A stretch of DNA of 64,000 bases from Whitmania pigra (GCA_021613335.1 JAJTWR010000481.1:31001-95000); one strand, 5' to 3'. Numbered from the stretch's first letter, positions 30,184 to 43,875 are shown. Program-made: numbers and translations. The notes: generated by a model not told the origin, from the sequence alone.

Positions 30184-33100
30184 TCAGAGATTCTTTAGGT
30201 TTTCTGAAAGTGACTCGAGCCATGTGTTACCATTGATCATATTGGTTGTGGCAACGACGTAAGAGGTACTGGCTGGAAAGATTAAATAAACTATTACAAA
30301 AGTGTATATTTTAGTTACAAGCAGTAATAAGTGGAATGTTATCATAATAAATAAATACTGTAAAATGCAGTAAAGTCGTGACAGTGTTCAAAATAACAGT
30401 TTCCACGTACCATAATTAAGATGTGAGAGGAACCTAAATGCTGAAACTTCTGCAAATGTTACTCCACCAATGAAGAAAACAAGAGTGACTTTCTGACCCT
30501 GACTTCTTTGATCATCAGACTCATCTGAAGATAGTAGTCATGATAATGCTTCCATCACATTTATTTCATTAGATTAGAAATAGTGTAATTACCTCTTTTT
30601 TGAAACCAGGCTGGCACAGACTGAATCTCAGTCCTCATCCTTCCAGGCAGAATGTCCTTGACAGGGTCAGCGATTGATCTCCAGTTGAGCTTGTCGTAGA
30701 GTTGAGTGAGCCTCACACTCAGAGGAGCATAACCACTGTGCACGTAGGAAATGTCCTCTGGTATCTGATTCAATTATGAAAAGAAATTATCATTTTGATA
30801 AAAATTAACTATTATCCTAATCCAAACATTGAATAGTTTAATAATTATTATGAAACTCATCATAACGATGAAAGCTACTATCATAAATGAAAACGCTAAA
30901 TTGTCTGGGCGTGTTTGTTTCATAACATTGTTTAATTACTAAACCAAATTTGGTTAACATGATTCCAAGGTTTTACTGATGCACATCATTTTAATACTGA
31001 TGTATAATGATCTAATAACATAATAATGAATAAACATCCTAATTAAGTAACTGAGGCATGAACATAATCGATTTGATTTTTTCAAATTTTCTGAAAAACA
31101 ACCGAGCAGGGCTACAAAGATAACAAAAATCAAAAAAAAATGACAATGTCCAAAAAAAGGTCACCTCTGCAGAAGATAAATTGAAATAAATTTTGAACAA
31201 GTAAACAAACCAAGAGAAGAAATTAGCAGGTATTAAAATTATTAAAACTCATTATAATAATGGTAGGTATTAAAATCATTAAAACTCATTATAATAATGG
31301 TAGGTATTAAAATAATTAAAATTAATTATAATAATCGTAGGTATTATCAAGTGCTACATACTAATCCAATTAAATAAATTAAAAAAGAAGGATGGACTTA
31401 CCAACTCATTGGTTTCCCTAACAAGCAATTTGAAGGCCTTTGCAATTTTGGCAAAGGCCTTTGTTTGATCCTGAGTCGTCAGAAGTCCCACCTTTTCGAG
31501 GTTGCTCAAGGTGGTGATGTGCTGATAGCCATAGTTCTGTAATAGTGAAGATAAGAATTAGTAACCTGAATTTGTTATAATCACAATCCTTCACCTGTAT
31601 GAGTTCTCTTAAGTAAAATTCCATCAGCTTTGGTTTAAAGCCATTATTGCAGATGCATTGTAGGCATATCATTCTCATAACCTGATGATGGTGAAAAATT
31701 TTAATAACTATGAGAATGAATAGCAATAAGGTCATAATAGGAATTATCACTTGACAGTTGTTATTGTTGATATAATTAAAATTTTTAACTTACTTTTAAG
31801 AAAGGCTCATTGTTCAAGATTGCATCTTCAATGAAACTCCTGCTCTCATCAATATCCTCACCTTCCAGATATTCTACAAATAATAAATGAATGCAAATCA
31901 TTGGATCAAAGTTGCTCAATGCAGATAATCGACCTCATCATGCCAATCATTAATTTATTAGTTAATCATTAATCAACTTACCATGCTGTTCCATGATCCA
32001 ATCTTTGAAATCATCCTTCGACACAATGTCATGAATCATCTGTTCAACCCTTATGTCTGTTCCCATTAATTATAACCAGTAATAATTTAATAATAACATC
32101 TTTTACAAAAATTGTTATTAACTATGTGTTTTTCTAAGATATCAACAAATACTAACGTATGTTTAGGGCAGAAGTCATGGTTGTGATATGAAGACGTTTA
32201 AGGACAAACTTTTTCATCTCTTCCAGTTCATCTGAAGGCCTTTCCTTGAAGGAAATGAAAGAAATCCATGAGATTAATGCACAAAAAAAACCACATCTAT
32301 TAATGAGATGACAAAAGCATTGAAGAAAAGCATTGATGAATCCAAATTTCAAGACATCCAAGATCCTCACATCCATCTCAACTTGATGAAGTTTTTTCCT
32401 CTGAGAAAGGAATGGCCTAACTGCAATGAAGTTTCTATCTCTCAAATCATCAAAGAGCTGTTCTGATAAATTCAGTGGAATCTTTTTCATCTCCGGAGAT
32501 GATGGCTCAAAAGGGTTTTGCTGCTTAGACGGGAACTTATTGGCAGGAAGACTGACCGAACCTTTAGTTTTGACAATGGAAGATGTTTAAGTTAGGAATT
32601 ATGACAGTTTACAAATGTACTGATGAATTAGCACCAATAAAATAAAGATGTTAAAAGTAATAATAATAATAATATCATTTTGGCTAAAAAAAATTGAAGT
32701 CAAGTTGCATCCTACCTTAGAGATACCAAACAATTCATCAATGAGTCCCTCATAGGTGAGTTGTGTCATCAGTGGACTGACTGGGTCAACCATTCTGTCC
32801 AGGAGGAGAAGGTTATCAATCTGAGGAGGTATGTTGGGCTCTTGGAATTTCATGTCCTTCTTCATCTTCAGCATGATGTCAATGACTCTCTGGATAATCA
32901 ATTGGAAGTTTGATAATACTCAACTTATATATTTGTGTATATATAAATTAAATTTATTGTTATATTTAACCATCATTAGCTTATGCAAAACATATGTACA
33001 CAATAATTATATATATATTTTTATATTGTTTTGGAGCACCTGCTAATCCACATTAGTTTATTTATTAAGTCACTGCCATCTAATTATTTGACATTATAAG

Positions 33101-34737
33101 CAACATTTCCCTCACATTAGACATATCTCCCTTTCCAAGAACATTGGGTATGGTGCCATAAAGTGACTGCAGGAAGGTCAAAGACTTGGCAATGTTGAAT
33201 AAACATGAAGGATTATTGTCCAAGAAGCACTCCTAAAATTATTTATTTATTTATGCAGATTAATTAAAAGTAATGCTAATAATATTTTCAAGCTTTCGTG
33301 AATAAATCAAATAATCCATCGCAGTCGTTAAATGTTATACCTTGAACGAGTTCTCCAGGTCCATAGTGAGCAGATCATTAGAAAGAGGGAGGAGGTCAAA
33401 TGGAAGTTCATCAACAGACTTAACGTCTGCCAAGATCTCAAGATCCTGAAAATGATGTCATTGATATTGAACTCATGAATAAAAATGACAATGATGATGG
33501 TGATGATGACATATTGATGGGCAAGGATCTCAAGAATAAAAATGTTTTGGTGATGACAACGACATATTGGTGGTTAATGATCTCATGAATATAAATGATA
33601 TTGATGATGATGATGACCTTTAACTTTTTCTCACACATAAGACTCATCCTTGGAACAAACAAGAGGTGAAATTTCTTTTTTTCCATCTCAAATGGATTTT
33701 CCTTCCTGAAAATAAAATGATACCTAAATATAATTAACAAAACTTCGTTATTATTGTAGATTGGCTAGACATAAATACAAGCAATTTTACATGATACTTA
33801 AGTTTGTTTATGAATTAATGATTATTTCATGCCAATTGATCATAAAATTAATTTCACTTTTTGACTCTCAGGATAAATAAAGCCACCTTCTCCATAATAA
33901 GCAGCTGGGGTCTGACTATGAAGATGAAATTCATGCAAGATGGCAAGTCTTTATCCAAGTATGCCTTGTTCTCGAGATATGTGCTCTGTTGATATTTTCA
34001 ACCGATTACATTATGTATTACATCATCATAATCCATAAATGCTGATGCAATTTACTCAATTATTAATACATTTAGAAACTAATAAAACAAAATGGGCTAC
34101 ATGCAAAAAATAAAAAAAAAATTATCAAGTTATTACAAAGCTATGATCAAGGTTGTTGGGGGTGTATATTGGCCATAGTTTGATGGAAAAAGCCTCACCT
34201 TAATGGATGAAGTATCAGTGAACAGCTCAAAAGACTGAAATAGTGGTTCATCCCAAACAATAGTCTGTAAACAAATTTAAATTGCCATTTTAAATTGATT
34301 TCAGATCACAACTTTTTAAAGTGATTATTATATGTTTCATTACCAAAGCTTTCATTAAATAAAAATCAAAAATCAAAACCATCTGTCACAAATCAATAAA
34401 ATTTAACCATATAAAAATAATCATAATAAAAGCATTGTGAAAAATTTTTGGTTAGCATTAGCAATTTGATAAACTACCTAATGATCGTCATTTCAAACTT
34501 AAATATTAATGAGTTAATTTTTGACAGTTTTGCCAATCAACATACTTAAACGCATGGCCAATATGGCATATATTTATAAATTACGTGCTTTTAATTTTTA
34601 ATTGTACCCCACCAGATTAGTTAAATAAAAAAATATATTCGAACCTTATCATCAGGCACCGAAGTTAAATAATCCATGAAATCATCTCTGTATGCATTTG
34701 AAATGAGTGACATATTGATTTTACCACCAGACATCAT
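30184..34737 (-). CDS. VPS33A: VPS33A, Sec1/Munc18-family subunit of CORVET/HOPS
   Basis: SM protein that binds SNAREs and drives endosome and lysosome fusion within HOPS/CORVET, on the cytosolic face of endolysosomes. Exons in coding order: 34645-34737, 34199-34264, 33887-33985, 33618-33701, 33341-33445, 33116-33232, 32716-32889, 32371-32535 (or start 32561), 32157-32244, 31982-32056, 31794-31873, 31595-31681, 31402-31536, 30593-30764, 30411-30524, 30184-30272. Diagnostic stretches shared with human VPS33[55 protein letters not shown] plus [63 protein letters not shown], and the end [19 protein letters not shown]. About 580-590 aa (human 596), so complete. Only the exon 7/8 junction is unresolved: the fully homologous reading would need a non-AG acceptor, and the two AG acceptors drop a few residues. 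A-rather-than-B paralogue is judged from overall similarity. Confidence 0.93.
31228..31346. repeat. 37-bp tandem repeat, three copies, in VPS33A intron
   Basis: Unit AGGTATTAAAATTATTAAAA... of 37 bases, repeated three times with few substitutions and a partial fourth copy, between exons 13 and 14 of VPS33A. Confidence 0.9.
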
Positions 34738-35419
34738 TTAATTTATGAATTTTAAATTTATACAGTTTACAAAAAATTATAAAACTATTCAAAATATTAG
34801 TTGCGTGGATCAAGCACATCGAAACTATCAATCCTTCAAACGACAATGGTAATTCCAACTGGAACAAAACAAAAACAACAAACTGTAGTAAATAATTTTG
34901 TTAAAACAAATATTTATTTAAAAAACCAATTAATTTTTAAAATATAATTTGCTATCAAAATTATTAATAAAACTGAACTAAATAAATGCGTCAAAAAAAT
35001 ATTTTACTTCTGGCGATGCATGATGCTATAGATATATAGAAAATTGATTAATCAAACATTATAATAATCCATAATCTAAAATTAAATAAATAAAAATATA
35101 AATTCTTTGCTCGAAAATAAAACTGCGATCTACAACTTTTTGCTGACCCGTTTGGCCCTGCATCCGAAGATTATATAACGGCCTGAATTTTACCAGACGT
35201 TTTGTATTATTTTTTTTAGCGCCAAACGTACCCAGGTAGGATATGAAGGCACTTCTTCATCGACCCACCATAAGAAGGATGCTCAAGTATAATGAAAATG
35301 ACAATTTGTATTTACGCATTCATATCACATGACGATATCACTTTAGTAGAATCAAAATATTTTCAATAATACTCACGTTTGTGAAACGTTGTCAATGGTA
35401 ATATTTACATTCAACAGCC
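34738..35419. other. Intergenic VPS33A upstream / SUCO downstream region
   Basis: The two minus-strand genes are in tandem here. VPS33A's promoter must lie in this stretch (a GC-richer patch at 35130-35260) and SUCO's transcript ends near 35420. No ORF of note. Confidence 0.5.
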
Positions 35420-35425
35420 TTTATT
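35420..35425 (-). terminator. Probable SUCO polyadenylation signal (AATAAA on minus strand)
   Basis: TTTATT on the plus strand, about 250 bases beyond the SUCO stop codon in the transcript direction. Confidence 0.4.
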
Positions 35426-35677
35426 GAAACAAAAAATAACAGCAGACACCCTTTCCTTAAATGTGAATTAGTTTGAGGACAACAACTGATAAAATAGCAC
35501 ACAAGCCCAGTGATTTAAAAAGTGATATTAAAGACTAGAACTAACATTTCCAAAGCCATAAGGTTAATGAGGTGAAGCTATTCAAGTAATATTACAATTA
35601 TAAATACAAAGACTTCTTAGATCTTCAAGATTATTATGCATAAACAACTCAACGAGAGCCTTCCAACAAATATAAAA

Positions 35678-38600
35678 TTAAGCATCGTAGCTAGAACAAA
35701 GTCGCAAAGAAATTCGAGGTTTGAAACCGACGCGGACGACCACCGAATCCCGAGGTAAGTAACGGCACACCAGTTCATTTGTCGGCGTGGATCTTAAATA
35801 ATTGGAAACGTTTCGAGTCCAACGGAGGCCCTTGTCAGAAGGAAAGCAATGTATTCTTCTCTTCGTTCGTCTTTTAACGTGCATCGGAAATGCTTCCATT
35901 GAAACTTTGGACGAAGAAAATTCTCTTTGAACGACAAACTTTGATTTCAGACATGCAGCCTCTTCCTCCTTGAAATGATCATTTGCAAATGGATCGTCAA
36001 CCTGGCTAGAAGAAATAACTTCACCAGCACAATCCTTACAAATTATATCGCACTGCATGCGGCACGAATTTCTATCTCTGGGTCTGCTGCAATCTGTTTT
36101 GTGTTGAATGGAAGAAGGTGGATCTGGAAGAATATTTTCAATAGCTGTCTTTCTGTTGCTACGCAATGATTTTTCACTGGCTACAAAAACCAGTTTGTCA
36201 TTGATTGAATTGATGGTTTGTGCAAAAGTCTCATCTGCTGGAGAAGTGCTCAAGACATCATCCTCAATCTGCAGGAAAATAATCTTAAAATCACTTTGAA
36301 ATTTAAATGTTAATCATGAAGATGAACTAATCAAACATTAACATGCTCATCAAAATGATACTCAATAAGTATAAGTAGTTAACATAAGTTGAACCATGAA
36401 ACTCAACTCTTGAAAAAGTTTTCAAATTAAATTGTGAAATTAATGAAACTCCAACGAAAAGAAAGATTGTTGAAGCTTTAAAAATAATTTGATTAATTCC
36501 AAATTATGTTATTTAAAAAGATATGTTGTTGGATTTTTACGAAACAAGTCACAAAGTGAAGCAAAGATGAGCATATTGAGTAGTTATGAAATATTTGCCA
36601 CTGTAACTACATCAATAATAAATAGTTTAACCATAACCTACATTAAAATATTTTAGTACGAGTTCAAGACTTGACGTTCATCATAAATAATGTTTAGTAA
36701 ATAATAATTTGAACTCCGATAACATTTTATGACCCTAAACAACAACGTATTTATACAACCCGACAATACTCGAACTTACCATTGAGATTGGTTGTCAACA
36801 CAGTGCTAAGCAACCAATCAGTCAAAACATCAATCATCTCCATAATTTGCATTCATTTCATCTACATTTGGAGCACAGTTTATGAATTTTAAGAATGTCA
36901 ATCCATTTATCATTTTTATAATAAGCTAATTAATAATATAATTATTTAATTGTCAGAAACTTACCTTGACAAGAGAAGGACTAGAGATTGGACAAATCAA
37001 AGCTCCTAAGGAAAAATAAGATCCATAAATAAAAATAAATGGAATTTAAAAAAAAAAAGATTCATTAATAAAAATAAATGGAATTTAAAAGAAAAAATAA
37101 GATTCAAAAATAAAAATAAATGGAATTTAAAAGAAAAAATAAGATTCATTAATAAAAATAAATGTAATTCAAAGATGGTTTAATAAACATTCAAAACAGA
37201 AATCAAAAGTGGAGTTTGCAAATCCTACCTTTTACAACTCCATTGTCGACAAGAAGACTTGAAGTCAAGTTATTCATACTGCTATCAGCACTGTTATTCA
37301 AACTGCTATCAGCATCGTTATTCATACTGCTATCAGCATCGTTATTCATACTGCTATCAGCACCACCAGCATTCATCTTGTTTACCTCAAGTTGTTTTGG
37401 TAATTCTGCAAAATATTTGAAAATTCATAGTGAAATTATGAACCGCATTAAAATCCAGATGGGAAAATAATCAGTAAATAGTTTAATCAACGTAATAAAT
37501 GTCCACCAATCATGTCTAACTACACATCAATGTTCACCTCTGCTCAAATGTGGTGCAGAAGAATAATTCAAAAGTTGGAGTTCCACTTGAATGTCTTCCG
37601 AAGCATCGTCATCCTGCATGTCTGTCAGAGTCCCTGCATCTCCTTGGCTTTTAGAGGAGACCTTTGTTAGGTCGGGTGTCACAACTTTTCCCGGGATGGC
37701 CGGAGCTGACGATCTCCTGGATTGGAGGTCAAGAGGCAGCCTTCTGTGACCCTGGCAATAGGTCACGAGGGCAAAGAACAGTGCAAATTCTACTGCCATC
37801 ATCAGCAGATGTCTCTCAAGGACCTGTCATTAATATTTCCACAACATGAAGTTGTTTGCATTACATACAATTTGTAATAGTTGCAATGCCCAACAAAATG
37901 CATGTCATTGCAAGTTAGTGCATCTAACTAGCATCAAAGTTGCATGTAATGGTGTCACCTGTGAATGTACATCTTGAAGGGACCTGTGAAGCGATGAAAA
38001 CACCGTCGAGAGGTTGGAAAATCTGGCTTCAAGACTTTGAATCCTGTCTTGTTGTCTCAGATCCTGTCATCGGTAAAACAATTGATTAAGTTGTTCGAAG
38101 TCTAACATCCAATCAACTTACCCTTTCTTCTGCAGACTTGGCAGTGTTGATGAGTTTTGAAATGGTCTTGTTGAGGGAGGTATACATCTCTTCCGTCTGC
38201 TTTTTATACCTTTGGCTCAACTCCTCCAAGTATCTGTAATACATTTCATCTTACATGAATCATTAGCTTAATTATTTTTGGGTCTATTTTTTAATTGTTA
38301 AGCGATATTAATAGCAAAATATTTTTTAACCTGTTTGTGAGGTTTAAATTGGTTTCCAGGTTTTTGATACGATTTTTAAGCTTGGCAAATACAGACTCCT
38401 TCCCTTTTGAAGACAACTTCTGATAAGTGACATCATCGAGATTGGATGCATCGAACTCGTAATCCTTCAGAGGTTCCAATCTCGGAGTGCCTTCGCTGGA
38501 GACTTCCTTTTTATGATTAACGGATGCATCTCCTCCTTCGCCGGAGCCGTTCGTGCCCGACCGAACGGTCGATTCGCCTTTCTTCGAGGCATTGGATGCA

Positions 38601-41340
38601 TTGCTTGCAAGCTTTTTTGTGCCATCCAAGTCGTGACCTCTGGAATTTTCTTCAGAATAACCCCCGACGTTATCTCCGTTACCGTTCTCTTTAACAACTG
38701 ATTCATTGCAAACACTTGCCTCCAAAACCACTTTAGGAGCTTCCTCTGGCTGATGATTGTCAGCAGGGATCTTATCTAGAGCCTCATCAGAAGCAGATTT
38801 ATCGTTTAGCGAAGGCGACACTTTGTTCGACGTGCGAACGTCGGCATCATCGCCTCGCTCGTCATTTGCATTTACTTCAAAAACTTTATCTTGGTTTATG
38901 AAAGAAGTTGTGGAGCTCTTGTCGTCCTTTGTTGAATTTTTAATTTCTAAAATATTAGAATATTTTATCGGGAGTTTAGGACAGATCGACAACGATGTCC
39001 AATCGACAAGAAGTCTGTAGTAACTGCACAATGGATCGGTGTAAAATGAATTTCTTCCGGGGTGGTGATGAGGTATAGATCCAAAATCAGTCAGGCATCT
39101 ATCCAGGCTGTCCTCTAAAAAATAAAATAAAAACAATATGAATTTCTAGAAAATAAACTTTGAGTGTATAAGCGAACATTCTTTAAAGAAAAGATTGCTT
39201 GTGTGTGGTTACTGAATCTTTGAACACAATGTGAATTGTACAAATAACAGTTTAATAACATCCCAATGCACAATTGTTTTTGCATTTAATATTAGAAACT
39301 TAATAACCAGACATTGTTATAATATTGTTATGAATCTACCTTTTAAAGGAATGTCAATACTGTCTTCAATGGCATCATTGCTGCAAGAATTAGCATTTAT
39401 AATAATTAATAAAAAAGAACTAGCTGGACAACAGAAAATATTTTAAAAATGCTACAACATAATTTAAAATAATTAGTAACTGATAATAATAAAGTCAAGG
39501 TGATCCTTTCAAGAACTTGAAGTCACAAGTTAGTAAGCACCTGTTTCTTAACTTCATAGGTTGGAATTGTTTATCTGTGCCATTCATGGTGTCTTGCGAT
39601 TGGCTGCCCGAGGAAGGCAGGACCGTCTTCATGATGCTTATCACTGTGTCTATAAATAGCATGGAATAATAATTAACTTAATAATAATCACGAACAGTTA
39701 TCAGCAACAAATAAAGATAACTTTTGGCTTCAGTAACAAAAATGTCACCTTAAGAACAGTTTACTGTTACGAAGTCAGAAGTGCTGCATTAAAAGTACCA
39801 TCAGCATTAATGCACAATTCGAGCACAAAATCAGTGCAATTGGTGTTTATTGACCTGTGGCTTTGGAGAACAGGTTGCTGGCCTTCTGATTAGCCAAATC
39901 AATGGGGACCACGTCGATGATGTCCGAATAATCAGTCTCGTCCTGGCTGATCTCGACCTCGTCGTCGTCGTCCAACGATACCCCAAACACCCTGATTTCA
40001 CAAAATTATTCAAAATAAATATGTTGGCAAAAAAACCGACGAGGTAAATATAAATATAAAGGCAAAGTAAACACATCTAATCATTAAAATAAATTAAAGG
40101 AATAAAAATTTAAACTTAAAAAAAATAATTTTTATCTAGCACAATTACAAAATTAAAGTATTTTTTTAACTTTATAAATTATAGCAACCTGAGAATGCTG
40201 AGGGGGCAAAAGTGCTCGTTACCATAGTGAGAGAGGATGTCGACCCTGATGTACTTTACGTAGGCCAGGCTCATTTCAACTGGAAAGCTTTGGATGGTTC
40301 GCTCGTTCTTCGCCTCGAACGTCCCGACATGAATCCACTCTTTCACTGGAAACCTAGTTAACCAACGACACGATTGGTTTCATATGATTTATCATCTAGA
40401 TTATAACATCATAAAAATCAATAATTTTAGACATGGCGAACGATTGGCCACAATCGCTCACAACAGCTCAACAAAGTAACCTTTCGCTGACGTGAACATC
40501 GAAGGAGTGAGGAAGAGAGGAAAAGAATTCCATGTTTCCCAGTTCAACCGCCTGCACTTGTATGGACTCGCACAACTCAACCGTGAACCTGTTAGAAAGA
40601 ACATAAACGACCCTAATTGATATGTTTATAAAGAATTTAATTGGTCTTCATCATTATCATCATTACAGTCATCTTACCCTTTCTTGGCTGAACATGGATT
40701 GATCATGTACTGATCCTTGTTTTCGTACAGCATGTACGAGGGATTCTGAGACTCCGGATTTGCCTGGACGACCTTTGCCCCGCAGGTCACAGAGGCATAA
40801 TTAATTTCCTTTTTTGGAACCTTAGTTTTCACCTGAGTAGGAATGCCAAAGGAATTTTGTTCTGAAAATTAATAATTTAATTTTAAGTCAACGTCATTGG
40901 CAACATCGCACATCCTAAGAAACGTGACTGTCAATCGCAAGAGTTGTGGATTCATAGGTTTAAGAACAATTTCTGCTCTGTGTCTCTAGTCAGGCAGTTC
41001 AGCAAAATAGCTAATTTTAGACCATGAATTAAACCAATGAAATTGTAATTAATTAAATATTAACATTGTAATTTTAAGTAACAAACCTTTGTGGTCCTTA
41101 TTTTTGCCCTCCTCCTGCTGCATCTTCCACTCATCAAAAGAAGGCATCTCTGACTCCTTCTTGGGTGCAGAAATGTCGTCGTCGACTTTTACGGAGGGTG
41201 TCTGCTTCCCGGCATCCGGATCGTGCACCTCGGCATCTCCCGGAGGCGGTCGTTCTTCCTCCTCCGTCCGGAGTGGAATTCGTTCCGAGCTTTTAGGCTC
41301 TTCACTTTTATTGGAAACATCTTTGGCAGTTAAAGGCAGC
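35678..41340 (-). CDS. SUCO: SUN domain-containing ossification factor (SUCO/OPT, SLP1-type SUN protein)
   Basis: ER/nuclear-envelope membrane glycoprotein with a luminal SLP-type SUN domain. Exons in coding order: 41087-41340, 40678-40861, 40481-40588, 40189-40353, 39855-39991, 39541-39649, 39340-39380, 38331-39114, 38122-38233, 37959-38063, 37538-37823, 37229-37405, 36965-37005, 35678-36268; every junction is in phase. Order of parts: acidic linker ending [13 protein letters not shown] (human IPTFDEWKKK); SUN domain with [46 protein letters not shown]; an Asp/Ser/Lys-rich linker; a conserved coiled coil ([44 protein letters not shown]); one membrane helix ([18 protein letters not shown]) in exon 11; a cytoplasmic tail ending [15 protein letters not shown]. 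Exon 12 holds an eight-residue tandem repeat (NDADSSMN type). The first exon here starts at an acceptor in phase 2, so coding sequence continues upstream; see the next entry. Confidence 0.9.
36970..37170. repeat. About 45-bp AT-rich tandem repeat in SUCO intron
   Basis: Roughly three to four copies of a unit containing AAATAAAAATAAATGGAATT followed by an A-rich tract and AAGATTCA (clearest at 37013-37165). It lies between exons 12 and 13. Confidence 0.75.
37265..37372 (-). repeat. 24-bp coding tandem repeat in SUCO exon 12
   Basis: Four tandem 24-base copies keep the SUCO frame and encode (N/D)ADSSMNN-type octapeptides ([31 protein letters not shown]). They lie in the cytoplasmic tail after the membrane helix. 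The 24-base length preserves frame, so copy number could vary harmlessly. Confidence 0.85.
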
Positions 41341-41875
41341 CTGGAACATGAATGTTAAATTTAATGAAAGCACTGAAGCAAATACAAAATAAATATCTGG
41401 TGAAGGCGCTTTAAAATGAAGCCGGCGAATTAATGCGACTAATCGATTAGCGCCGTCGACCGACAAACCAAAGGCTTGCGGTGAGTCCGTCCATGGCTTC
41501 TACCAGCTACGGGACTTCAAATGTGCACCAAAACGATCAACCAAACCAGTAGAAAGCATTACAATTTTTACATTCTGAAGCATCTTATCACATTTTGAAA
41601 TTCTTAGTTACATTCATTCAAACATTCGAGGCAACAACTTGTCCTTACATGTTACGAGCTATAATTATCCTGTGAAAGCATTTCACTACCAAAGCACTTA
41701 AGAATAGATAATCAAAAATTTATTTGATGTGTCATTATTATTAAATAATAACAATTATGAACTCGTGTCCTTAATAGTTAATAAAATAATAAAATTGTTA
41801 ACATGTGTCATCATCATTGTTAAATTACAACATTAATTAACGTGTGTTATCTTGAAATTATAAAAATTAACTAAC

Positions 41876-43875
41876 CCAGGTGTAGTTAAGTGAACCACAC
41901 TAAACTTCACCATTGGGTCCCCATGGTCTGCAACTTGGAATACTTCGACGTTCAATTTGCTTGGAAGGAGCACGTAGTAAAACAACCTGATCATTTCAAT
42001 CAACAAAATAATGCTAAAAAGCATGTAATCAAAAACAATAATTACTAACAATATTGACGTTATTGAGTGATTATGGTAAATTAAGCTTTATTAAATTATC
42101 ACAAATGATTAATGTTATGCCTCATAAAGACATGCTGCTATCCATTTCGTTGATGAGGTTAATGTTCATAAATCACATGACAATGACTGGTTGATAATGT
42201 AATCATCAAACATCTAACACCAGTACATTTAAATATTTCTTGTATTAACTGAGACAAATTGACCTAAAAGTAAATATTACAATCACACAAAGATTGCCCA
42301 CATCGTGAAAAACGGCACACAATACTTTTGAGAGGAAAAGTAATATATAATAAAAATGGCTCATTGCTGTCAATCACAGACCTTGAAACAAAATGACATG
42401 GCACCACCAAAGATGTCAATTTTGAGGAATCATCCACAAAACACAAAACTCTTGTCTTGTTTTTCTCGACGATCTGCATTTCCTCAGTTTGCTCCTCGAC
42501 GACATTCCCGACATTGTCACCATTTTGATCGTAAATTTCAGGGATCTCCGATCTGACAATTTCTTCCCTGCTATCTGTAGGTTCTACTGGACCAAAAGGA
42601 TTGGCAGGTGTTGCATCTGGAGATTTACTGGGATAAATGGCTCTTTCTGTTCGTTTATAGTCTTCAAGAAGAAACTTATCTTTAAAGTGTTTGGCAATGT
42701 TCTTTATCCAAGGAGGTCCAACCCTAGAAACCCTAACAGTGGGAATTTTAGGATTGAATAACTGTTTCGGGGATGGATCAGAATGTTTAGTGAAATGTGA
42801 TGCGGATGCATCTTGGGTAAATTTTCTGTCTATTCCCACAGACACAAAACCCTCAATAGTTCTTGAATCTCCTGGACCATATTGTTCATTGACAGATTTC
42901 AGTTCTGATCCTTCCCTTTGATTCTGAAACAAAATTAACATAATTATTTTCAGAGGGCCTGATGTTGTAGAAAAAATCAAAGCAACTAAATCCTATTTGG
43001 ATTTACAAAAAAGGGATTAGGAAAATTTTTCTTACACTTTTTGAGCCTGTGTTTTCCCTTGTTAAGGATGCAGTCAACGTGAAAATTCTATGAAATAGAG
43101 TTTAAAATTAAAATTTTTGCAATTTAAAGGTAAACCTTCATTGATGAAGTAAGTTTCTTGACATAACATGGCTAAAATTGACTTTTTTGTAAACGATTTT
43201 GTAAATAATAATGTTATAGACAACTCCCACAAAACAGAATCGTAAATGTGACATAAGCATACTTACTGCAGATATAGCAGAAGATTTTTAAGAAACATCA
43301 CTAATAAAACTGGTCTAAGAAGGAAACCAGTTGCTTTTTAAGAAGACATTAAATCGAGCAATAATAGAATAACAAGCGAGCGAAAGTGACTTTCCTAAAT
43401 AGAAACAGCTACAATTGAATTTGAAAACTATCCAAAGAAAAATAAATATGTGCACTTTATATTTATTAGGTATCTTTTTTTACATTTTTAGTCAAAATGG
43501 CATTTAAATATAATTAATATTTTAAACTATGTAAATATAAAAATGTTTGAAAATCAAACTGGCAATTACAAAACCAAACGAAAGATGGAGACCAATTTTT
43601 CACATTCATTTTGTTTTAAAAATAATTGCATTAACTTCCATCTAACGAATAATTTTTTTTTTAAGCAGTTAGGATTATTATAAACATACAAACTTTCTTA
43701 TGTAGTCTTATATAATCTATGATTAATTAATTTTGTCTACAGAGAGAATCGTTAGCGAAGAAAAAATGATCAAAAGTGGAAGTCATTACTTATTTCCAGA
43801 CAAGATGGATCGATAGACAACTAGTAGTTTATTGCCTCCACCCGGAAACTTTTCAGCAGTTTTTCTATCAGCCAT
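41876..43875 (-). CDS. Four upstream exons: SUCO N-terminus or a separate short gene
   Basis: Start at ATG 43873-43875 (MADRKTAEKFPGGGNKLLVV). Exons 43790-43875, a 22-base micro-exon 43036-43057, 42382-42923 and 41876-41986 join in phase, and the last ends in phase 2, exactly what SUCO exon 41087-41340 requires. The combined ORF would be 1,284 aa, close to human SUCO (about 1,254). The encoded 253 residues have basic/aromatic stretches (VGPPWIKNIAKHFKDKF) and a hydrophobic end (SLVVPCHFVSRLFYYVLLPS) but no signal peptide, which a luminal SUN domain needs, and no similarity I recognise to SUCO N-termini. If exon 41876-41986 reads through its donor it stops at 41833, giving a separate gene. Both interpretations are open. 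Confidence 0.5.
42321..42364 (-). CDS. Candidate alternative SUCO first exon (signal-peptide-like)
   Basis: Within the intron after exon 42382-42923, an ATG opens MSHFYYILLFLSKVL, a classic hydrophobic signal-peptide core. A GT at 42319-42320 ends it in phase 2, so it could splice straight to the SUCO exon at 41340 (continuing [11 protein letters not shown]). This would give the expected ER-targeted N-terminus. The donor (TT|GTGTGC) is weak and other GTs are nearby. Speculative. Confidence 0.25.
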
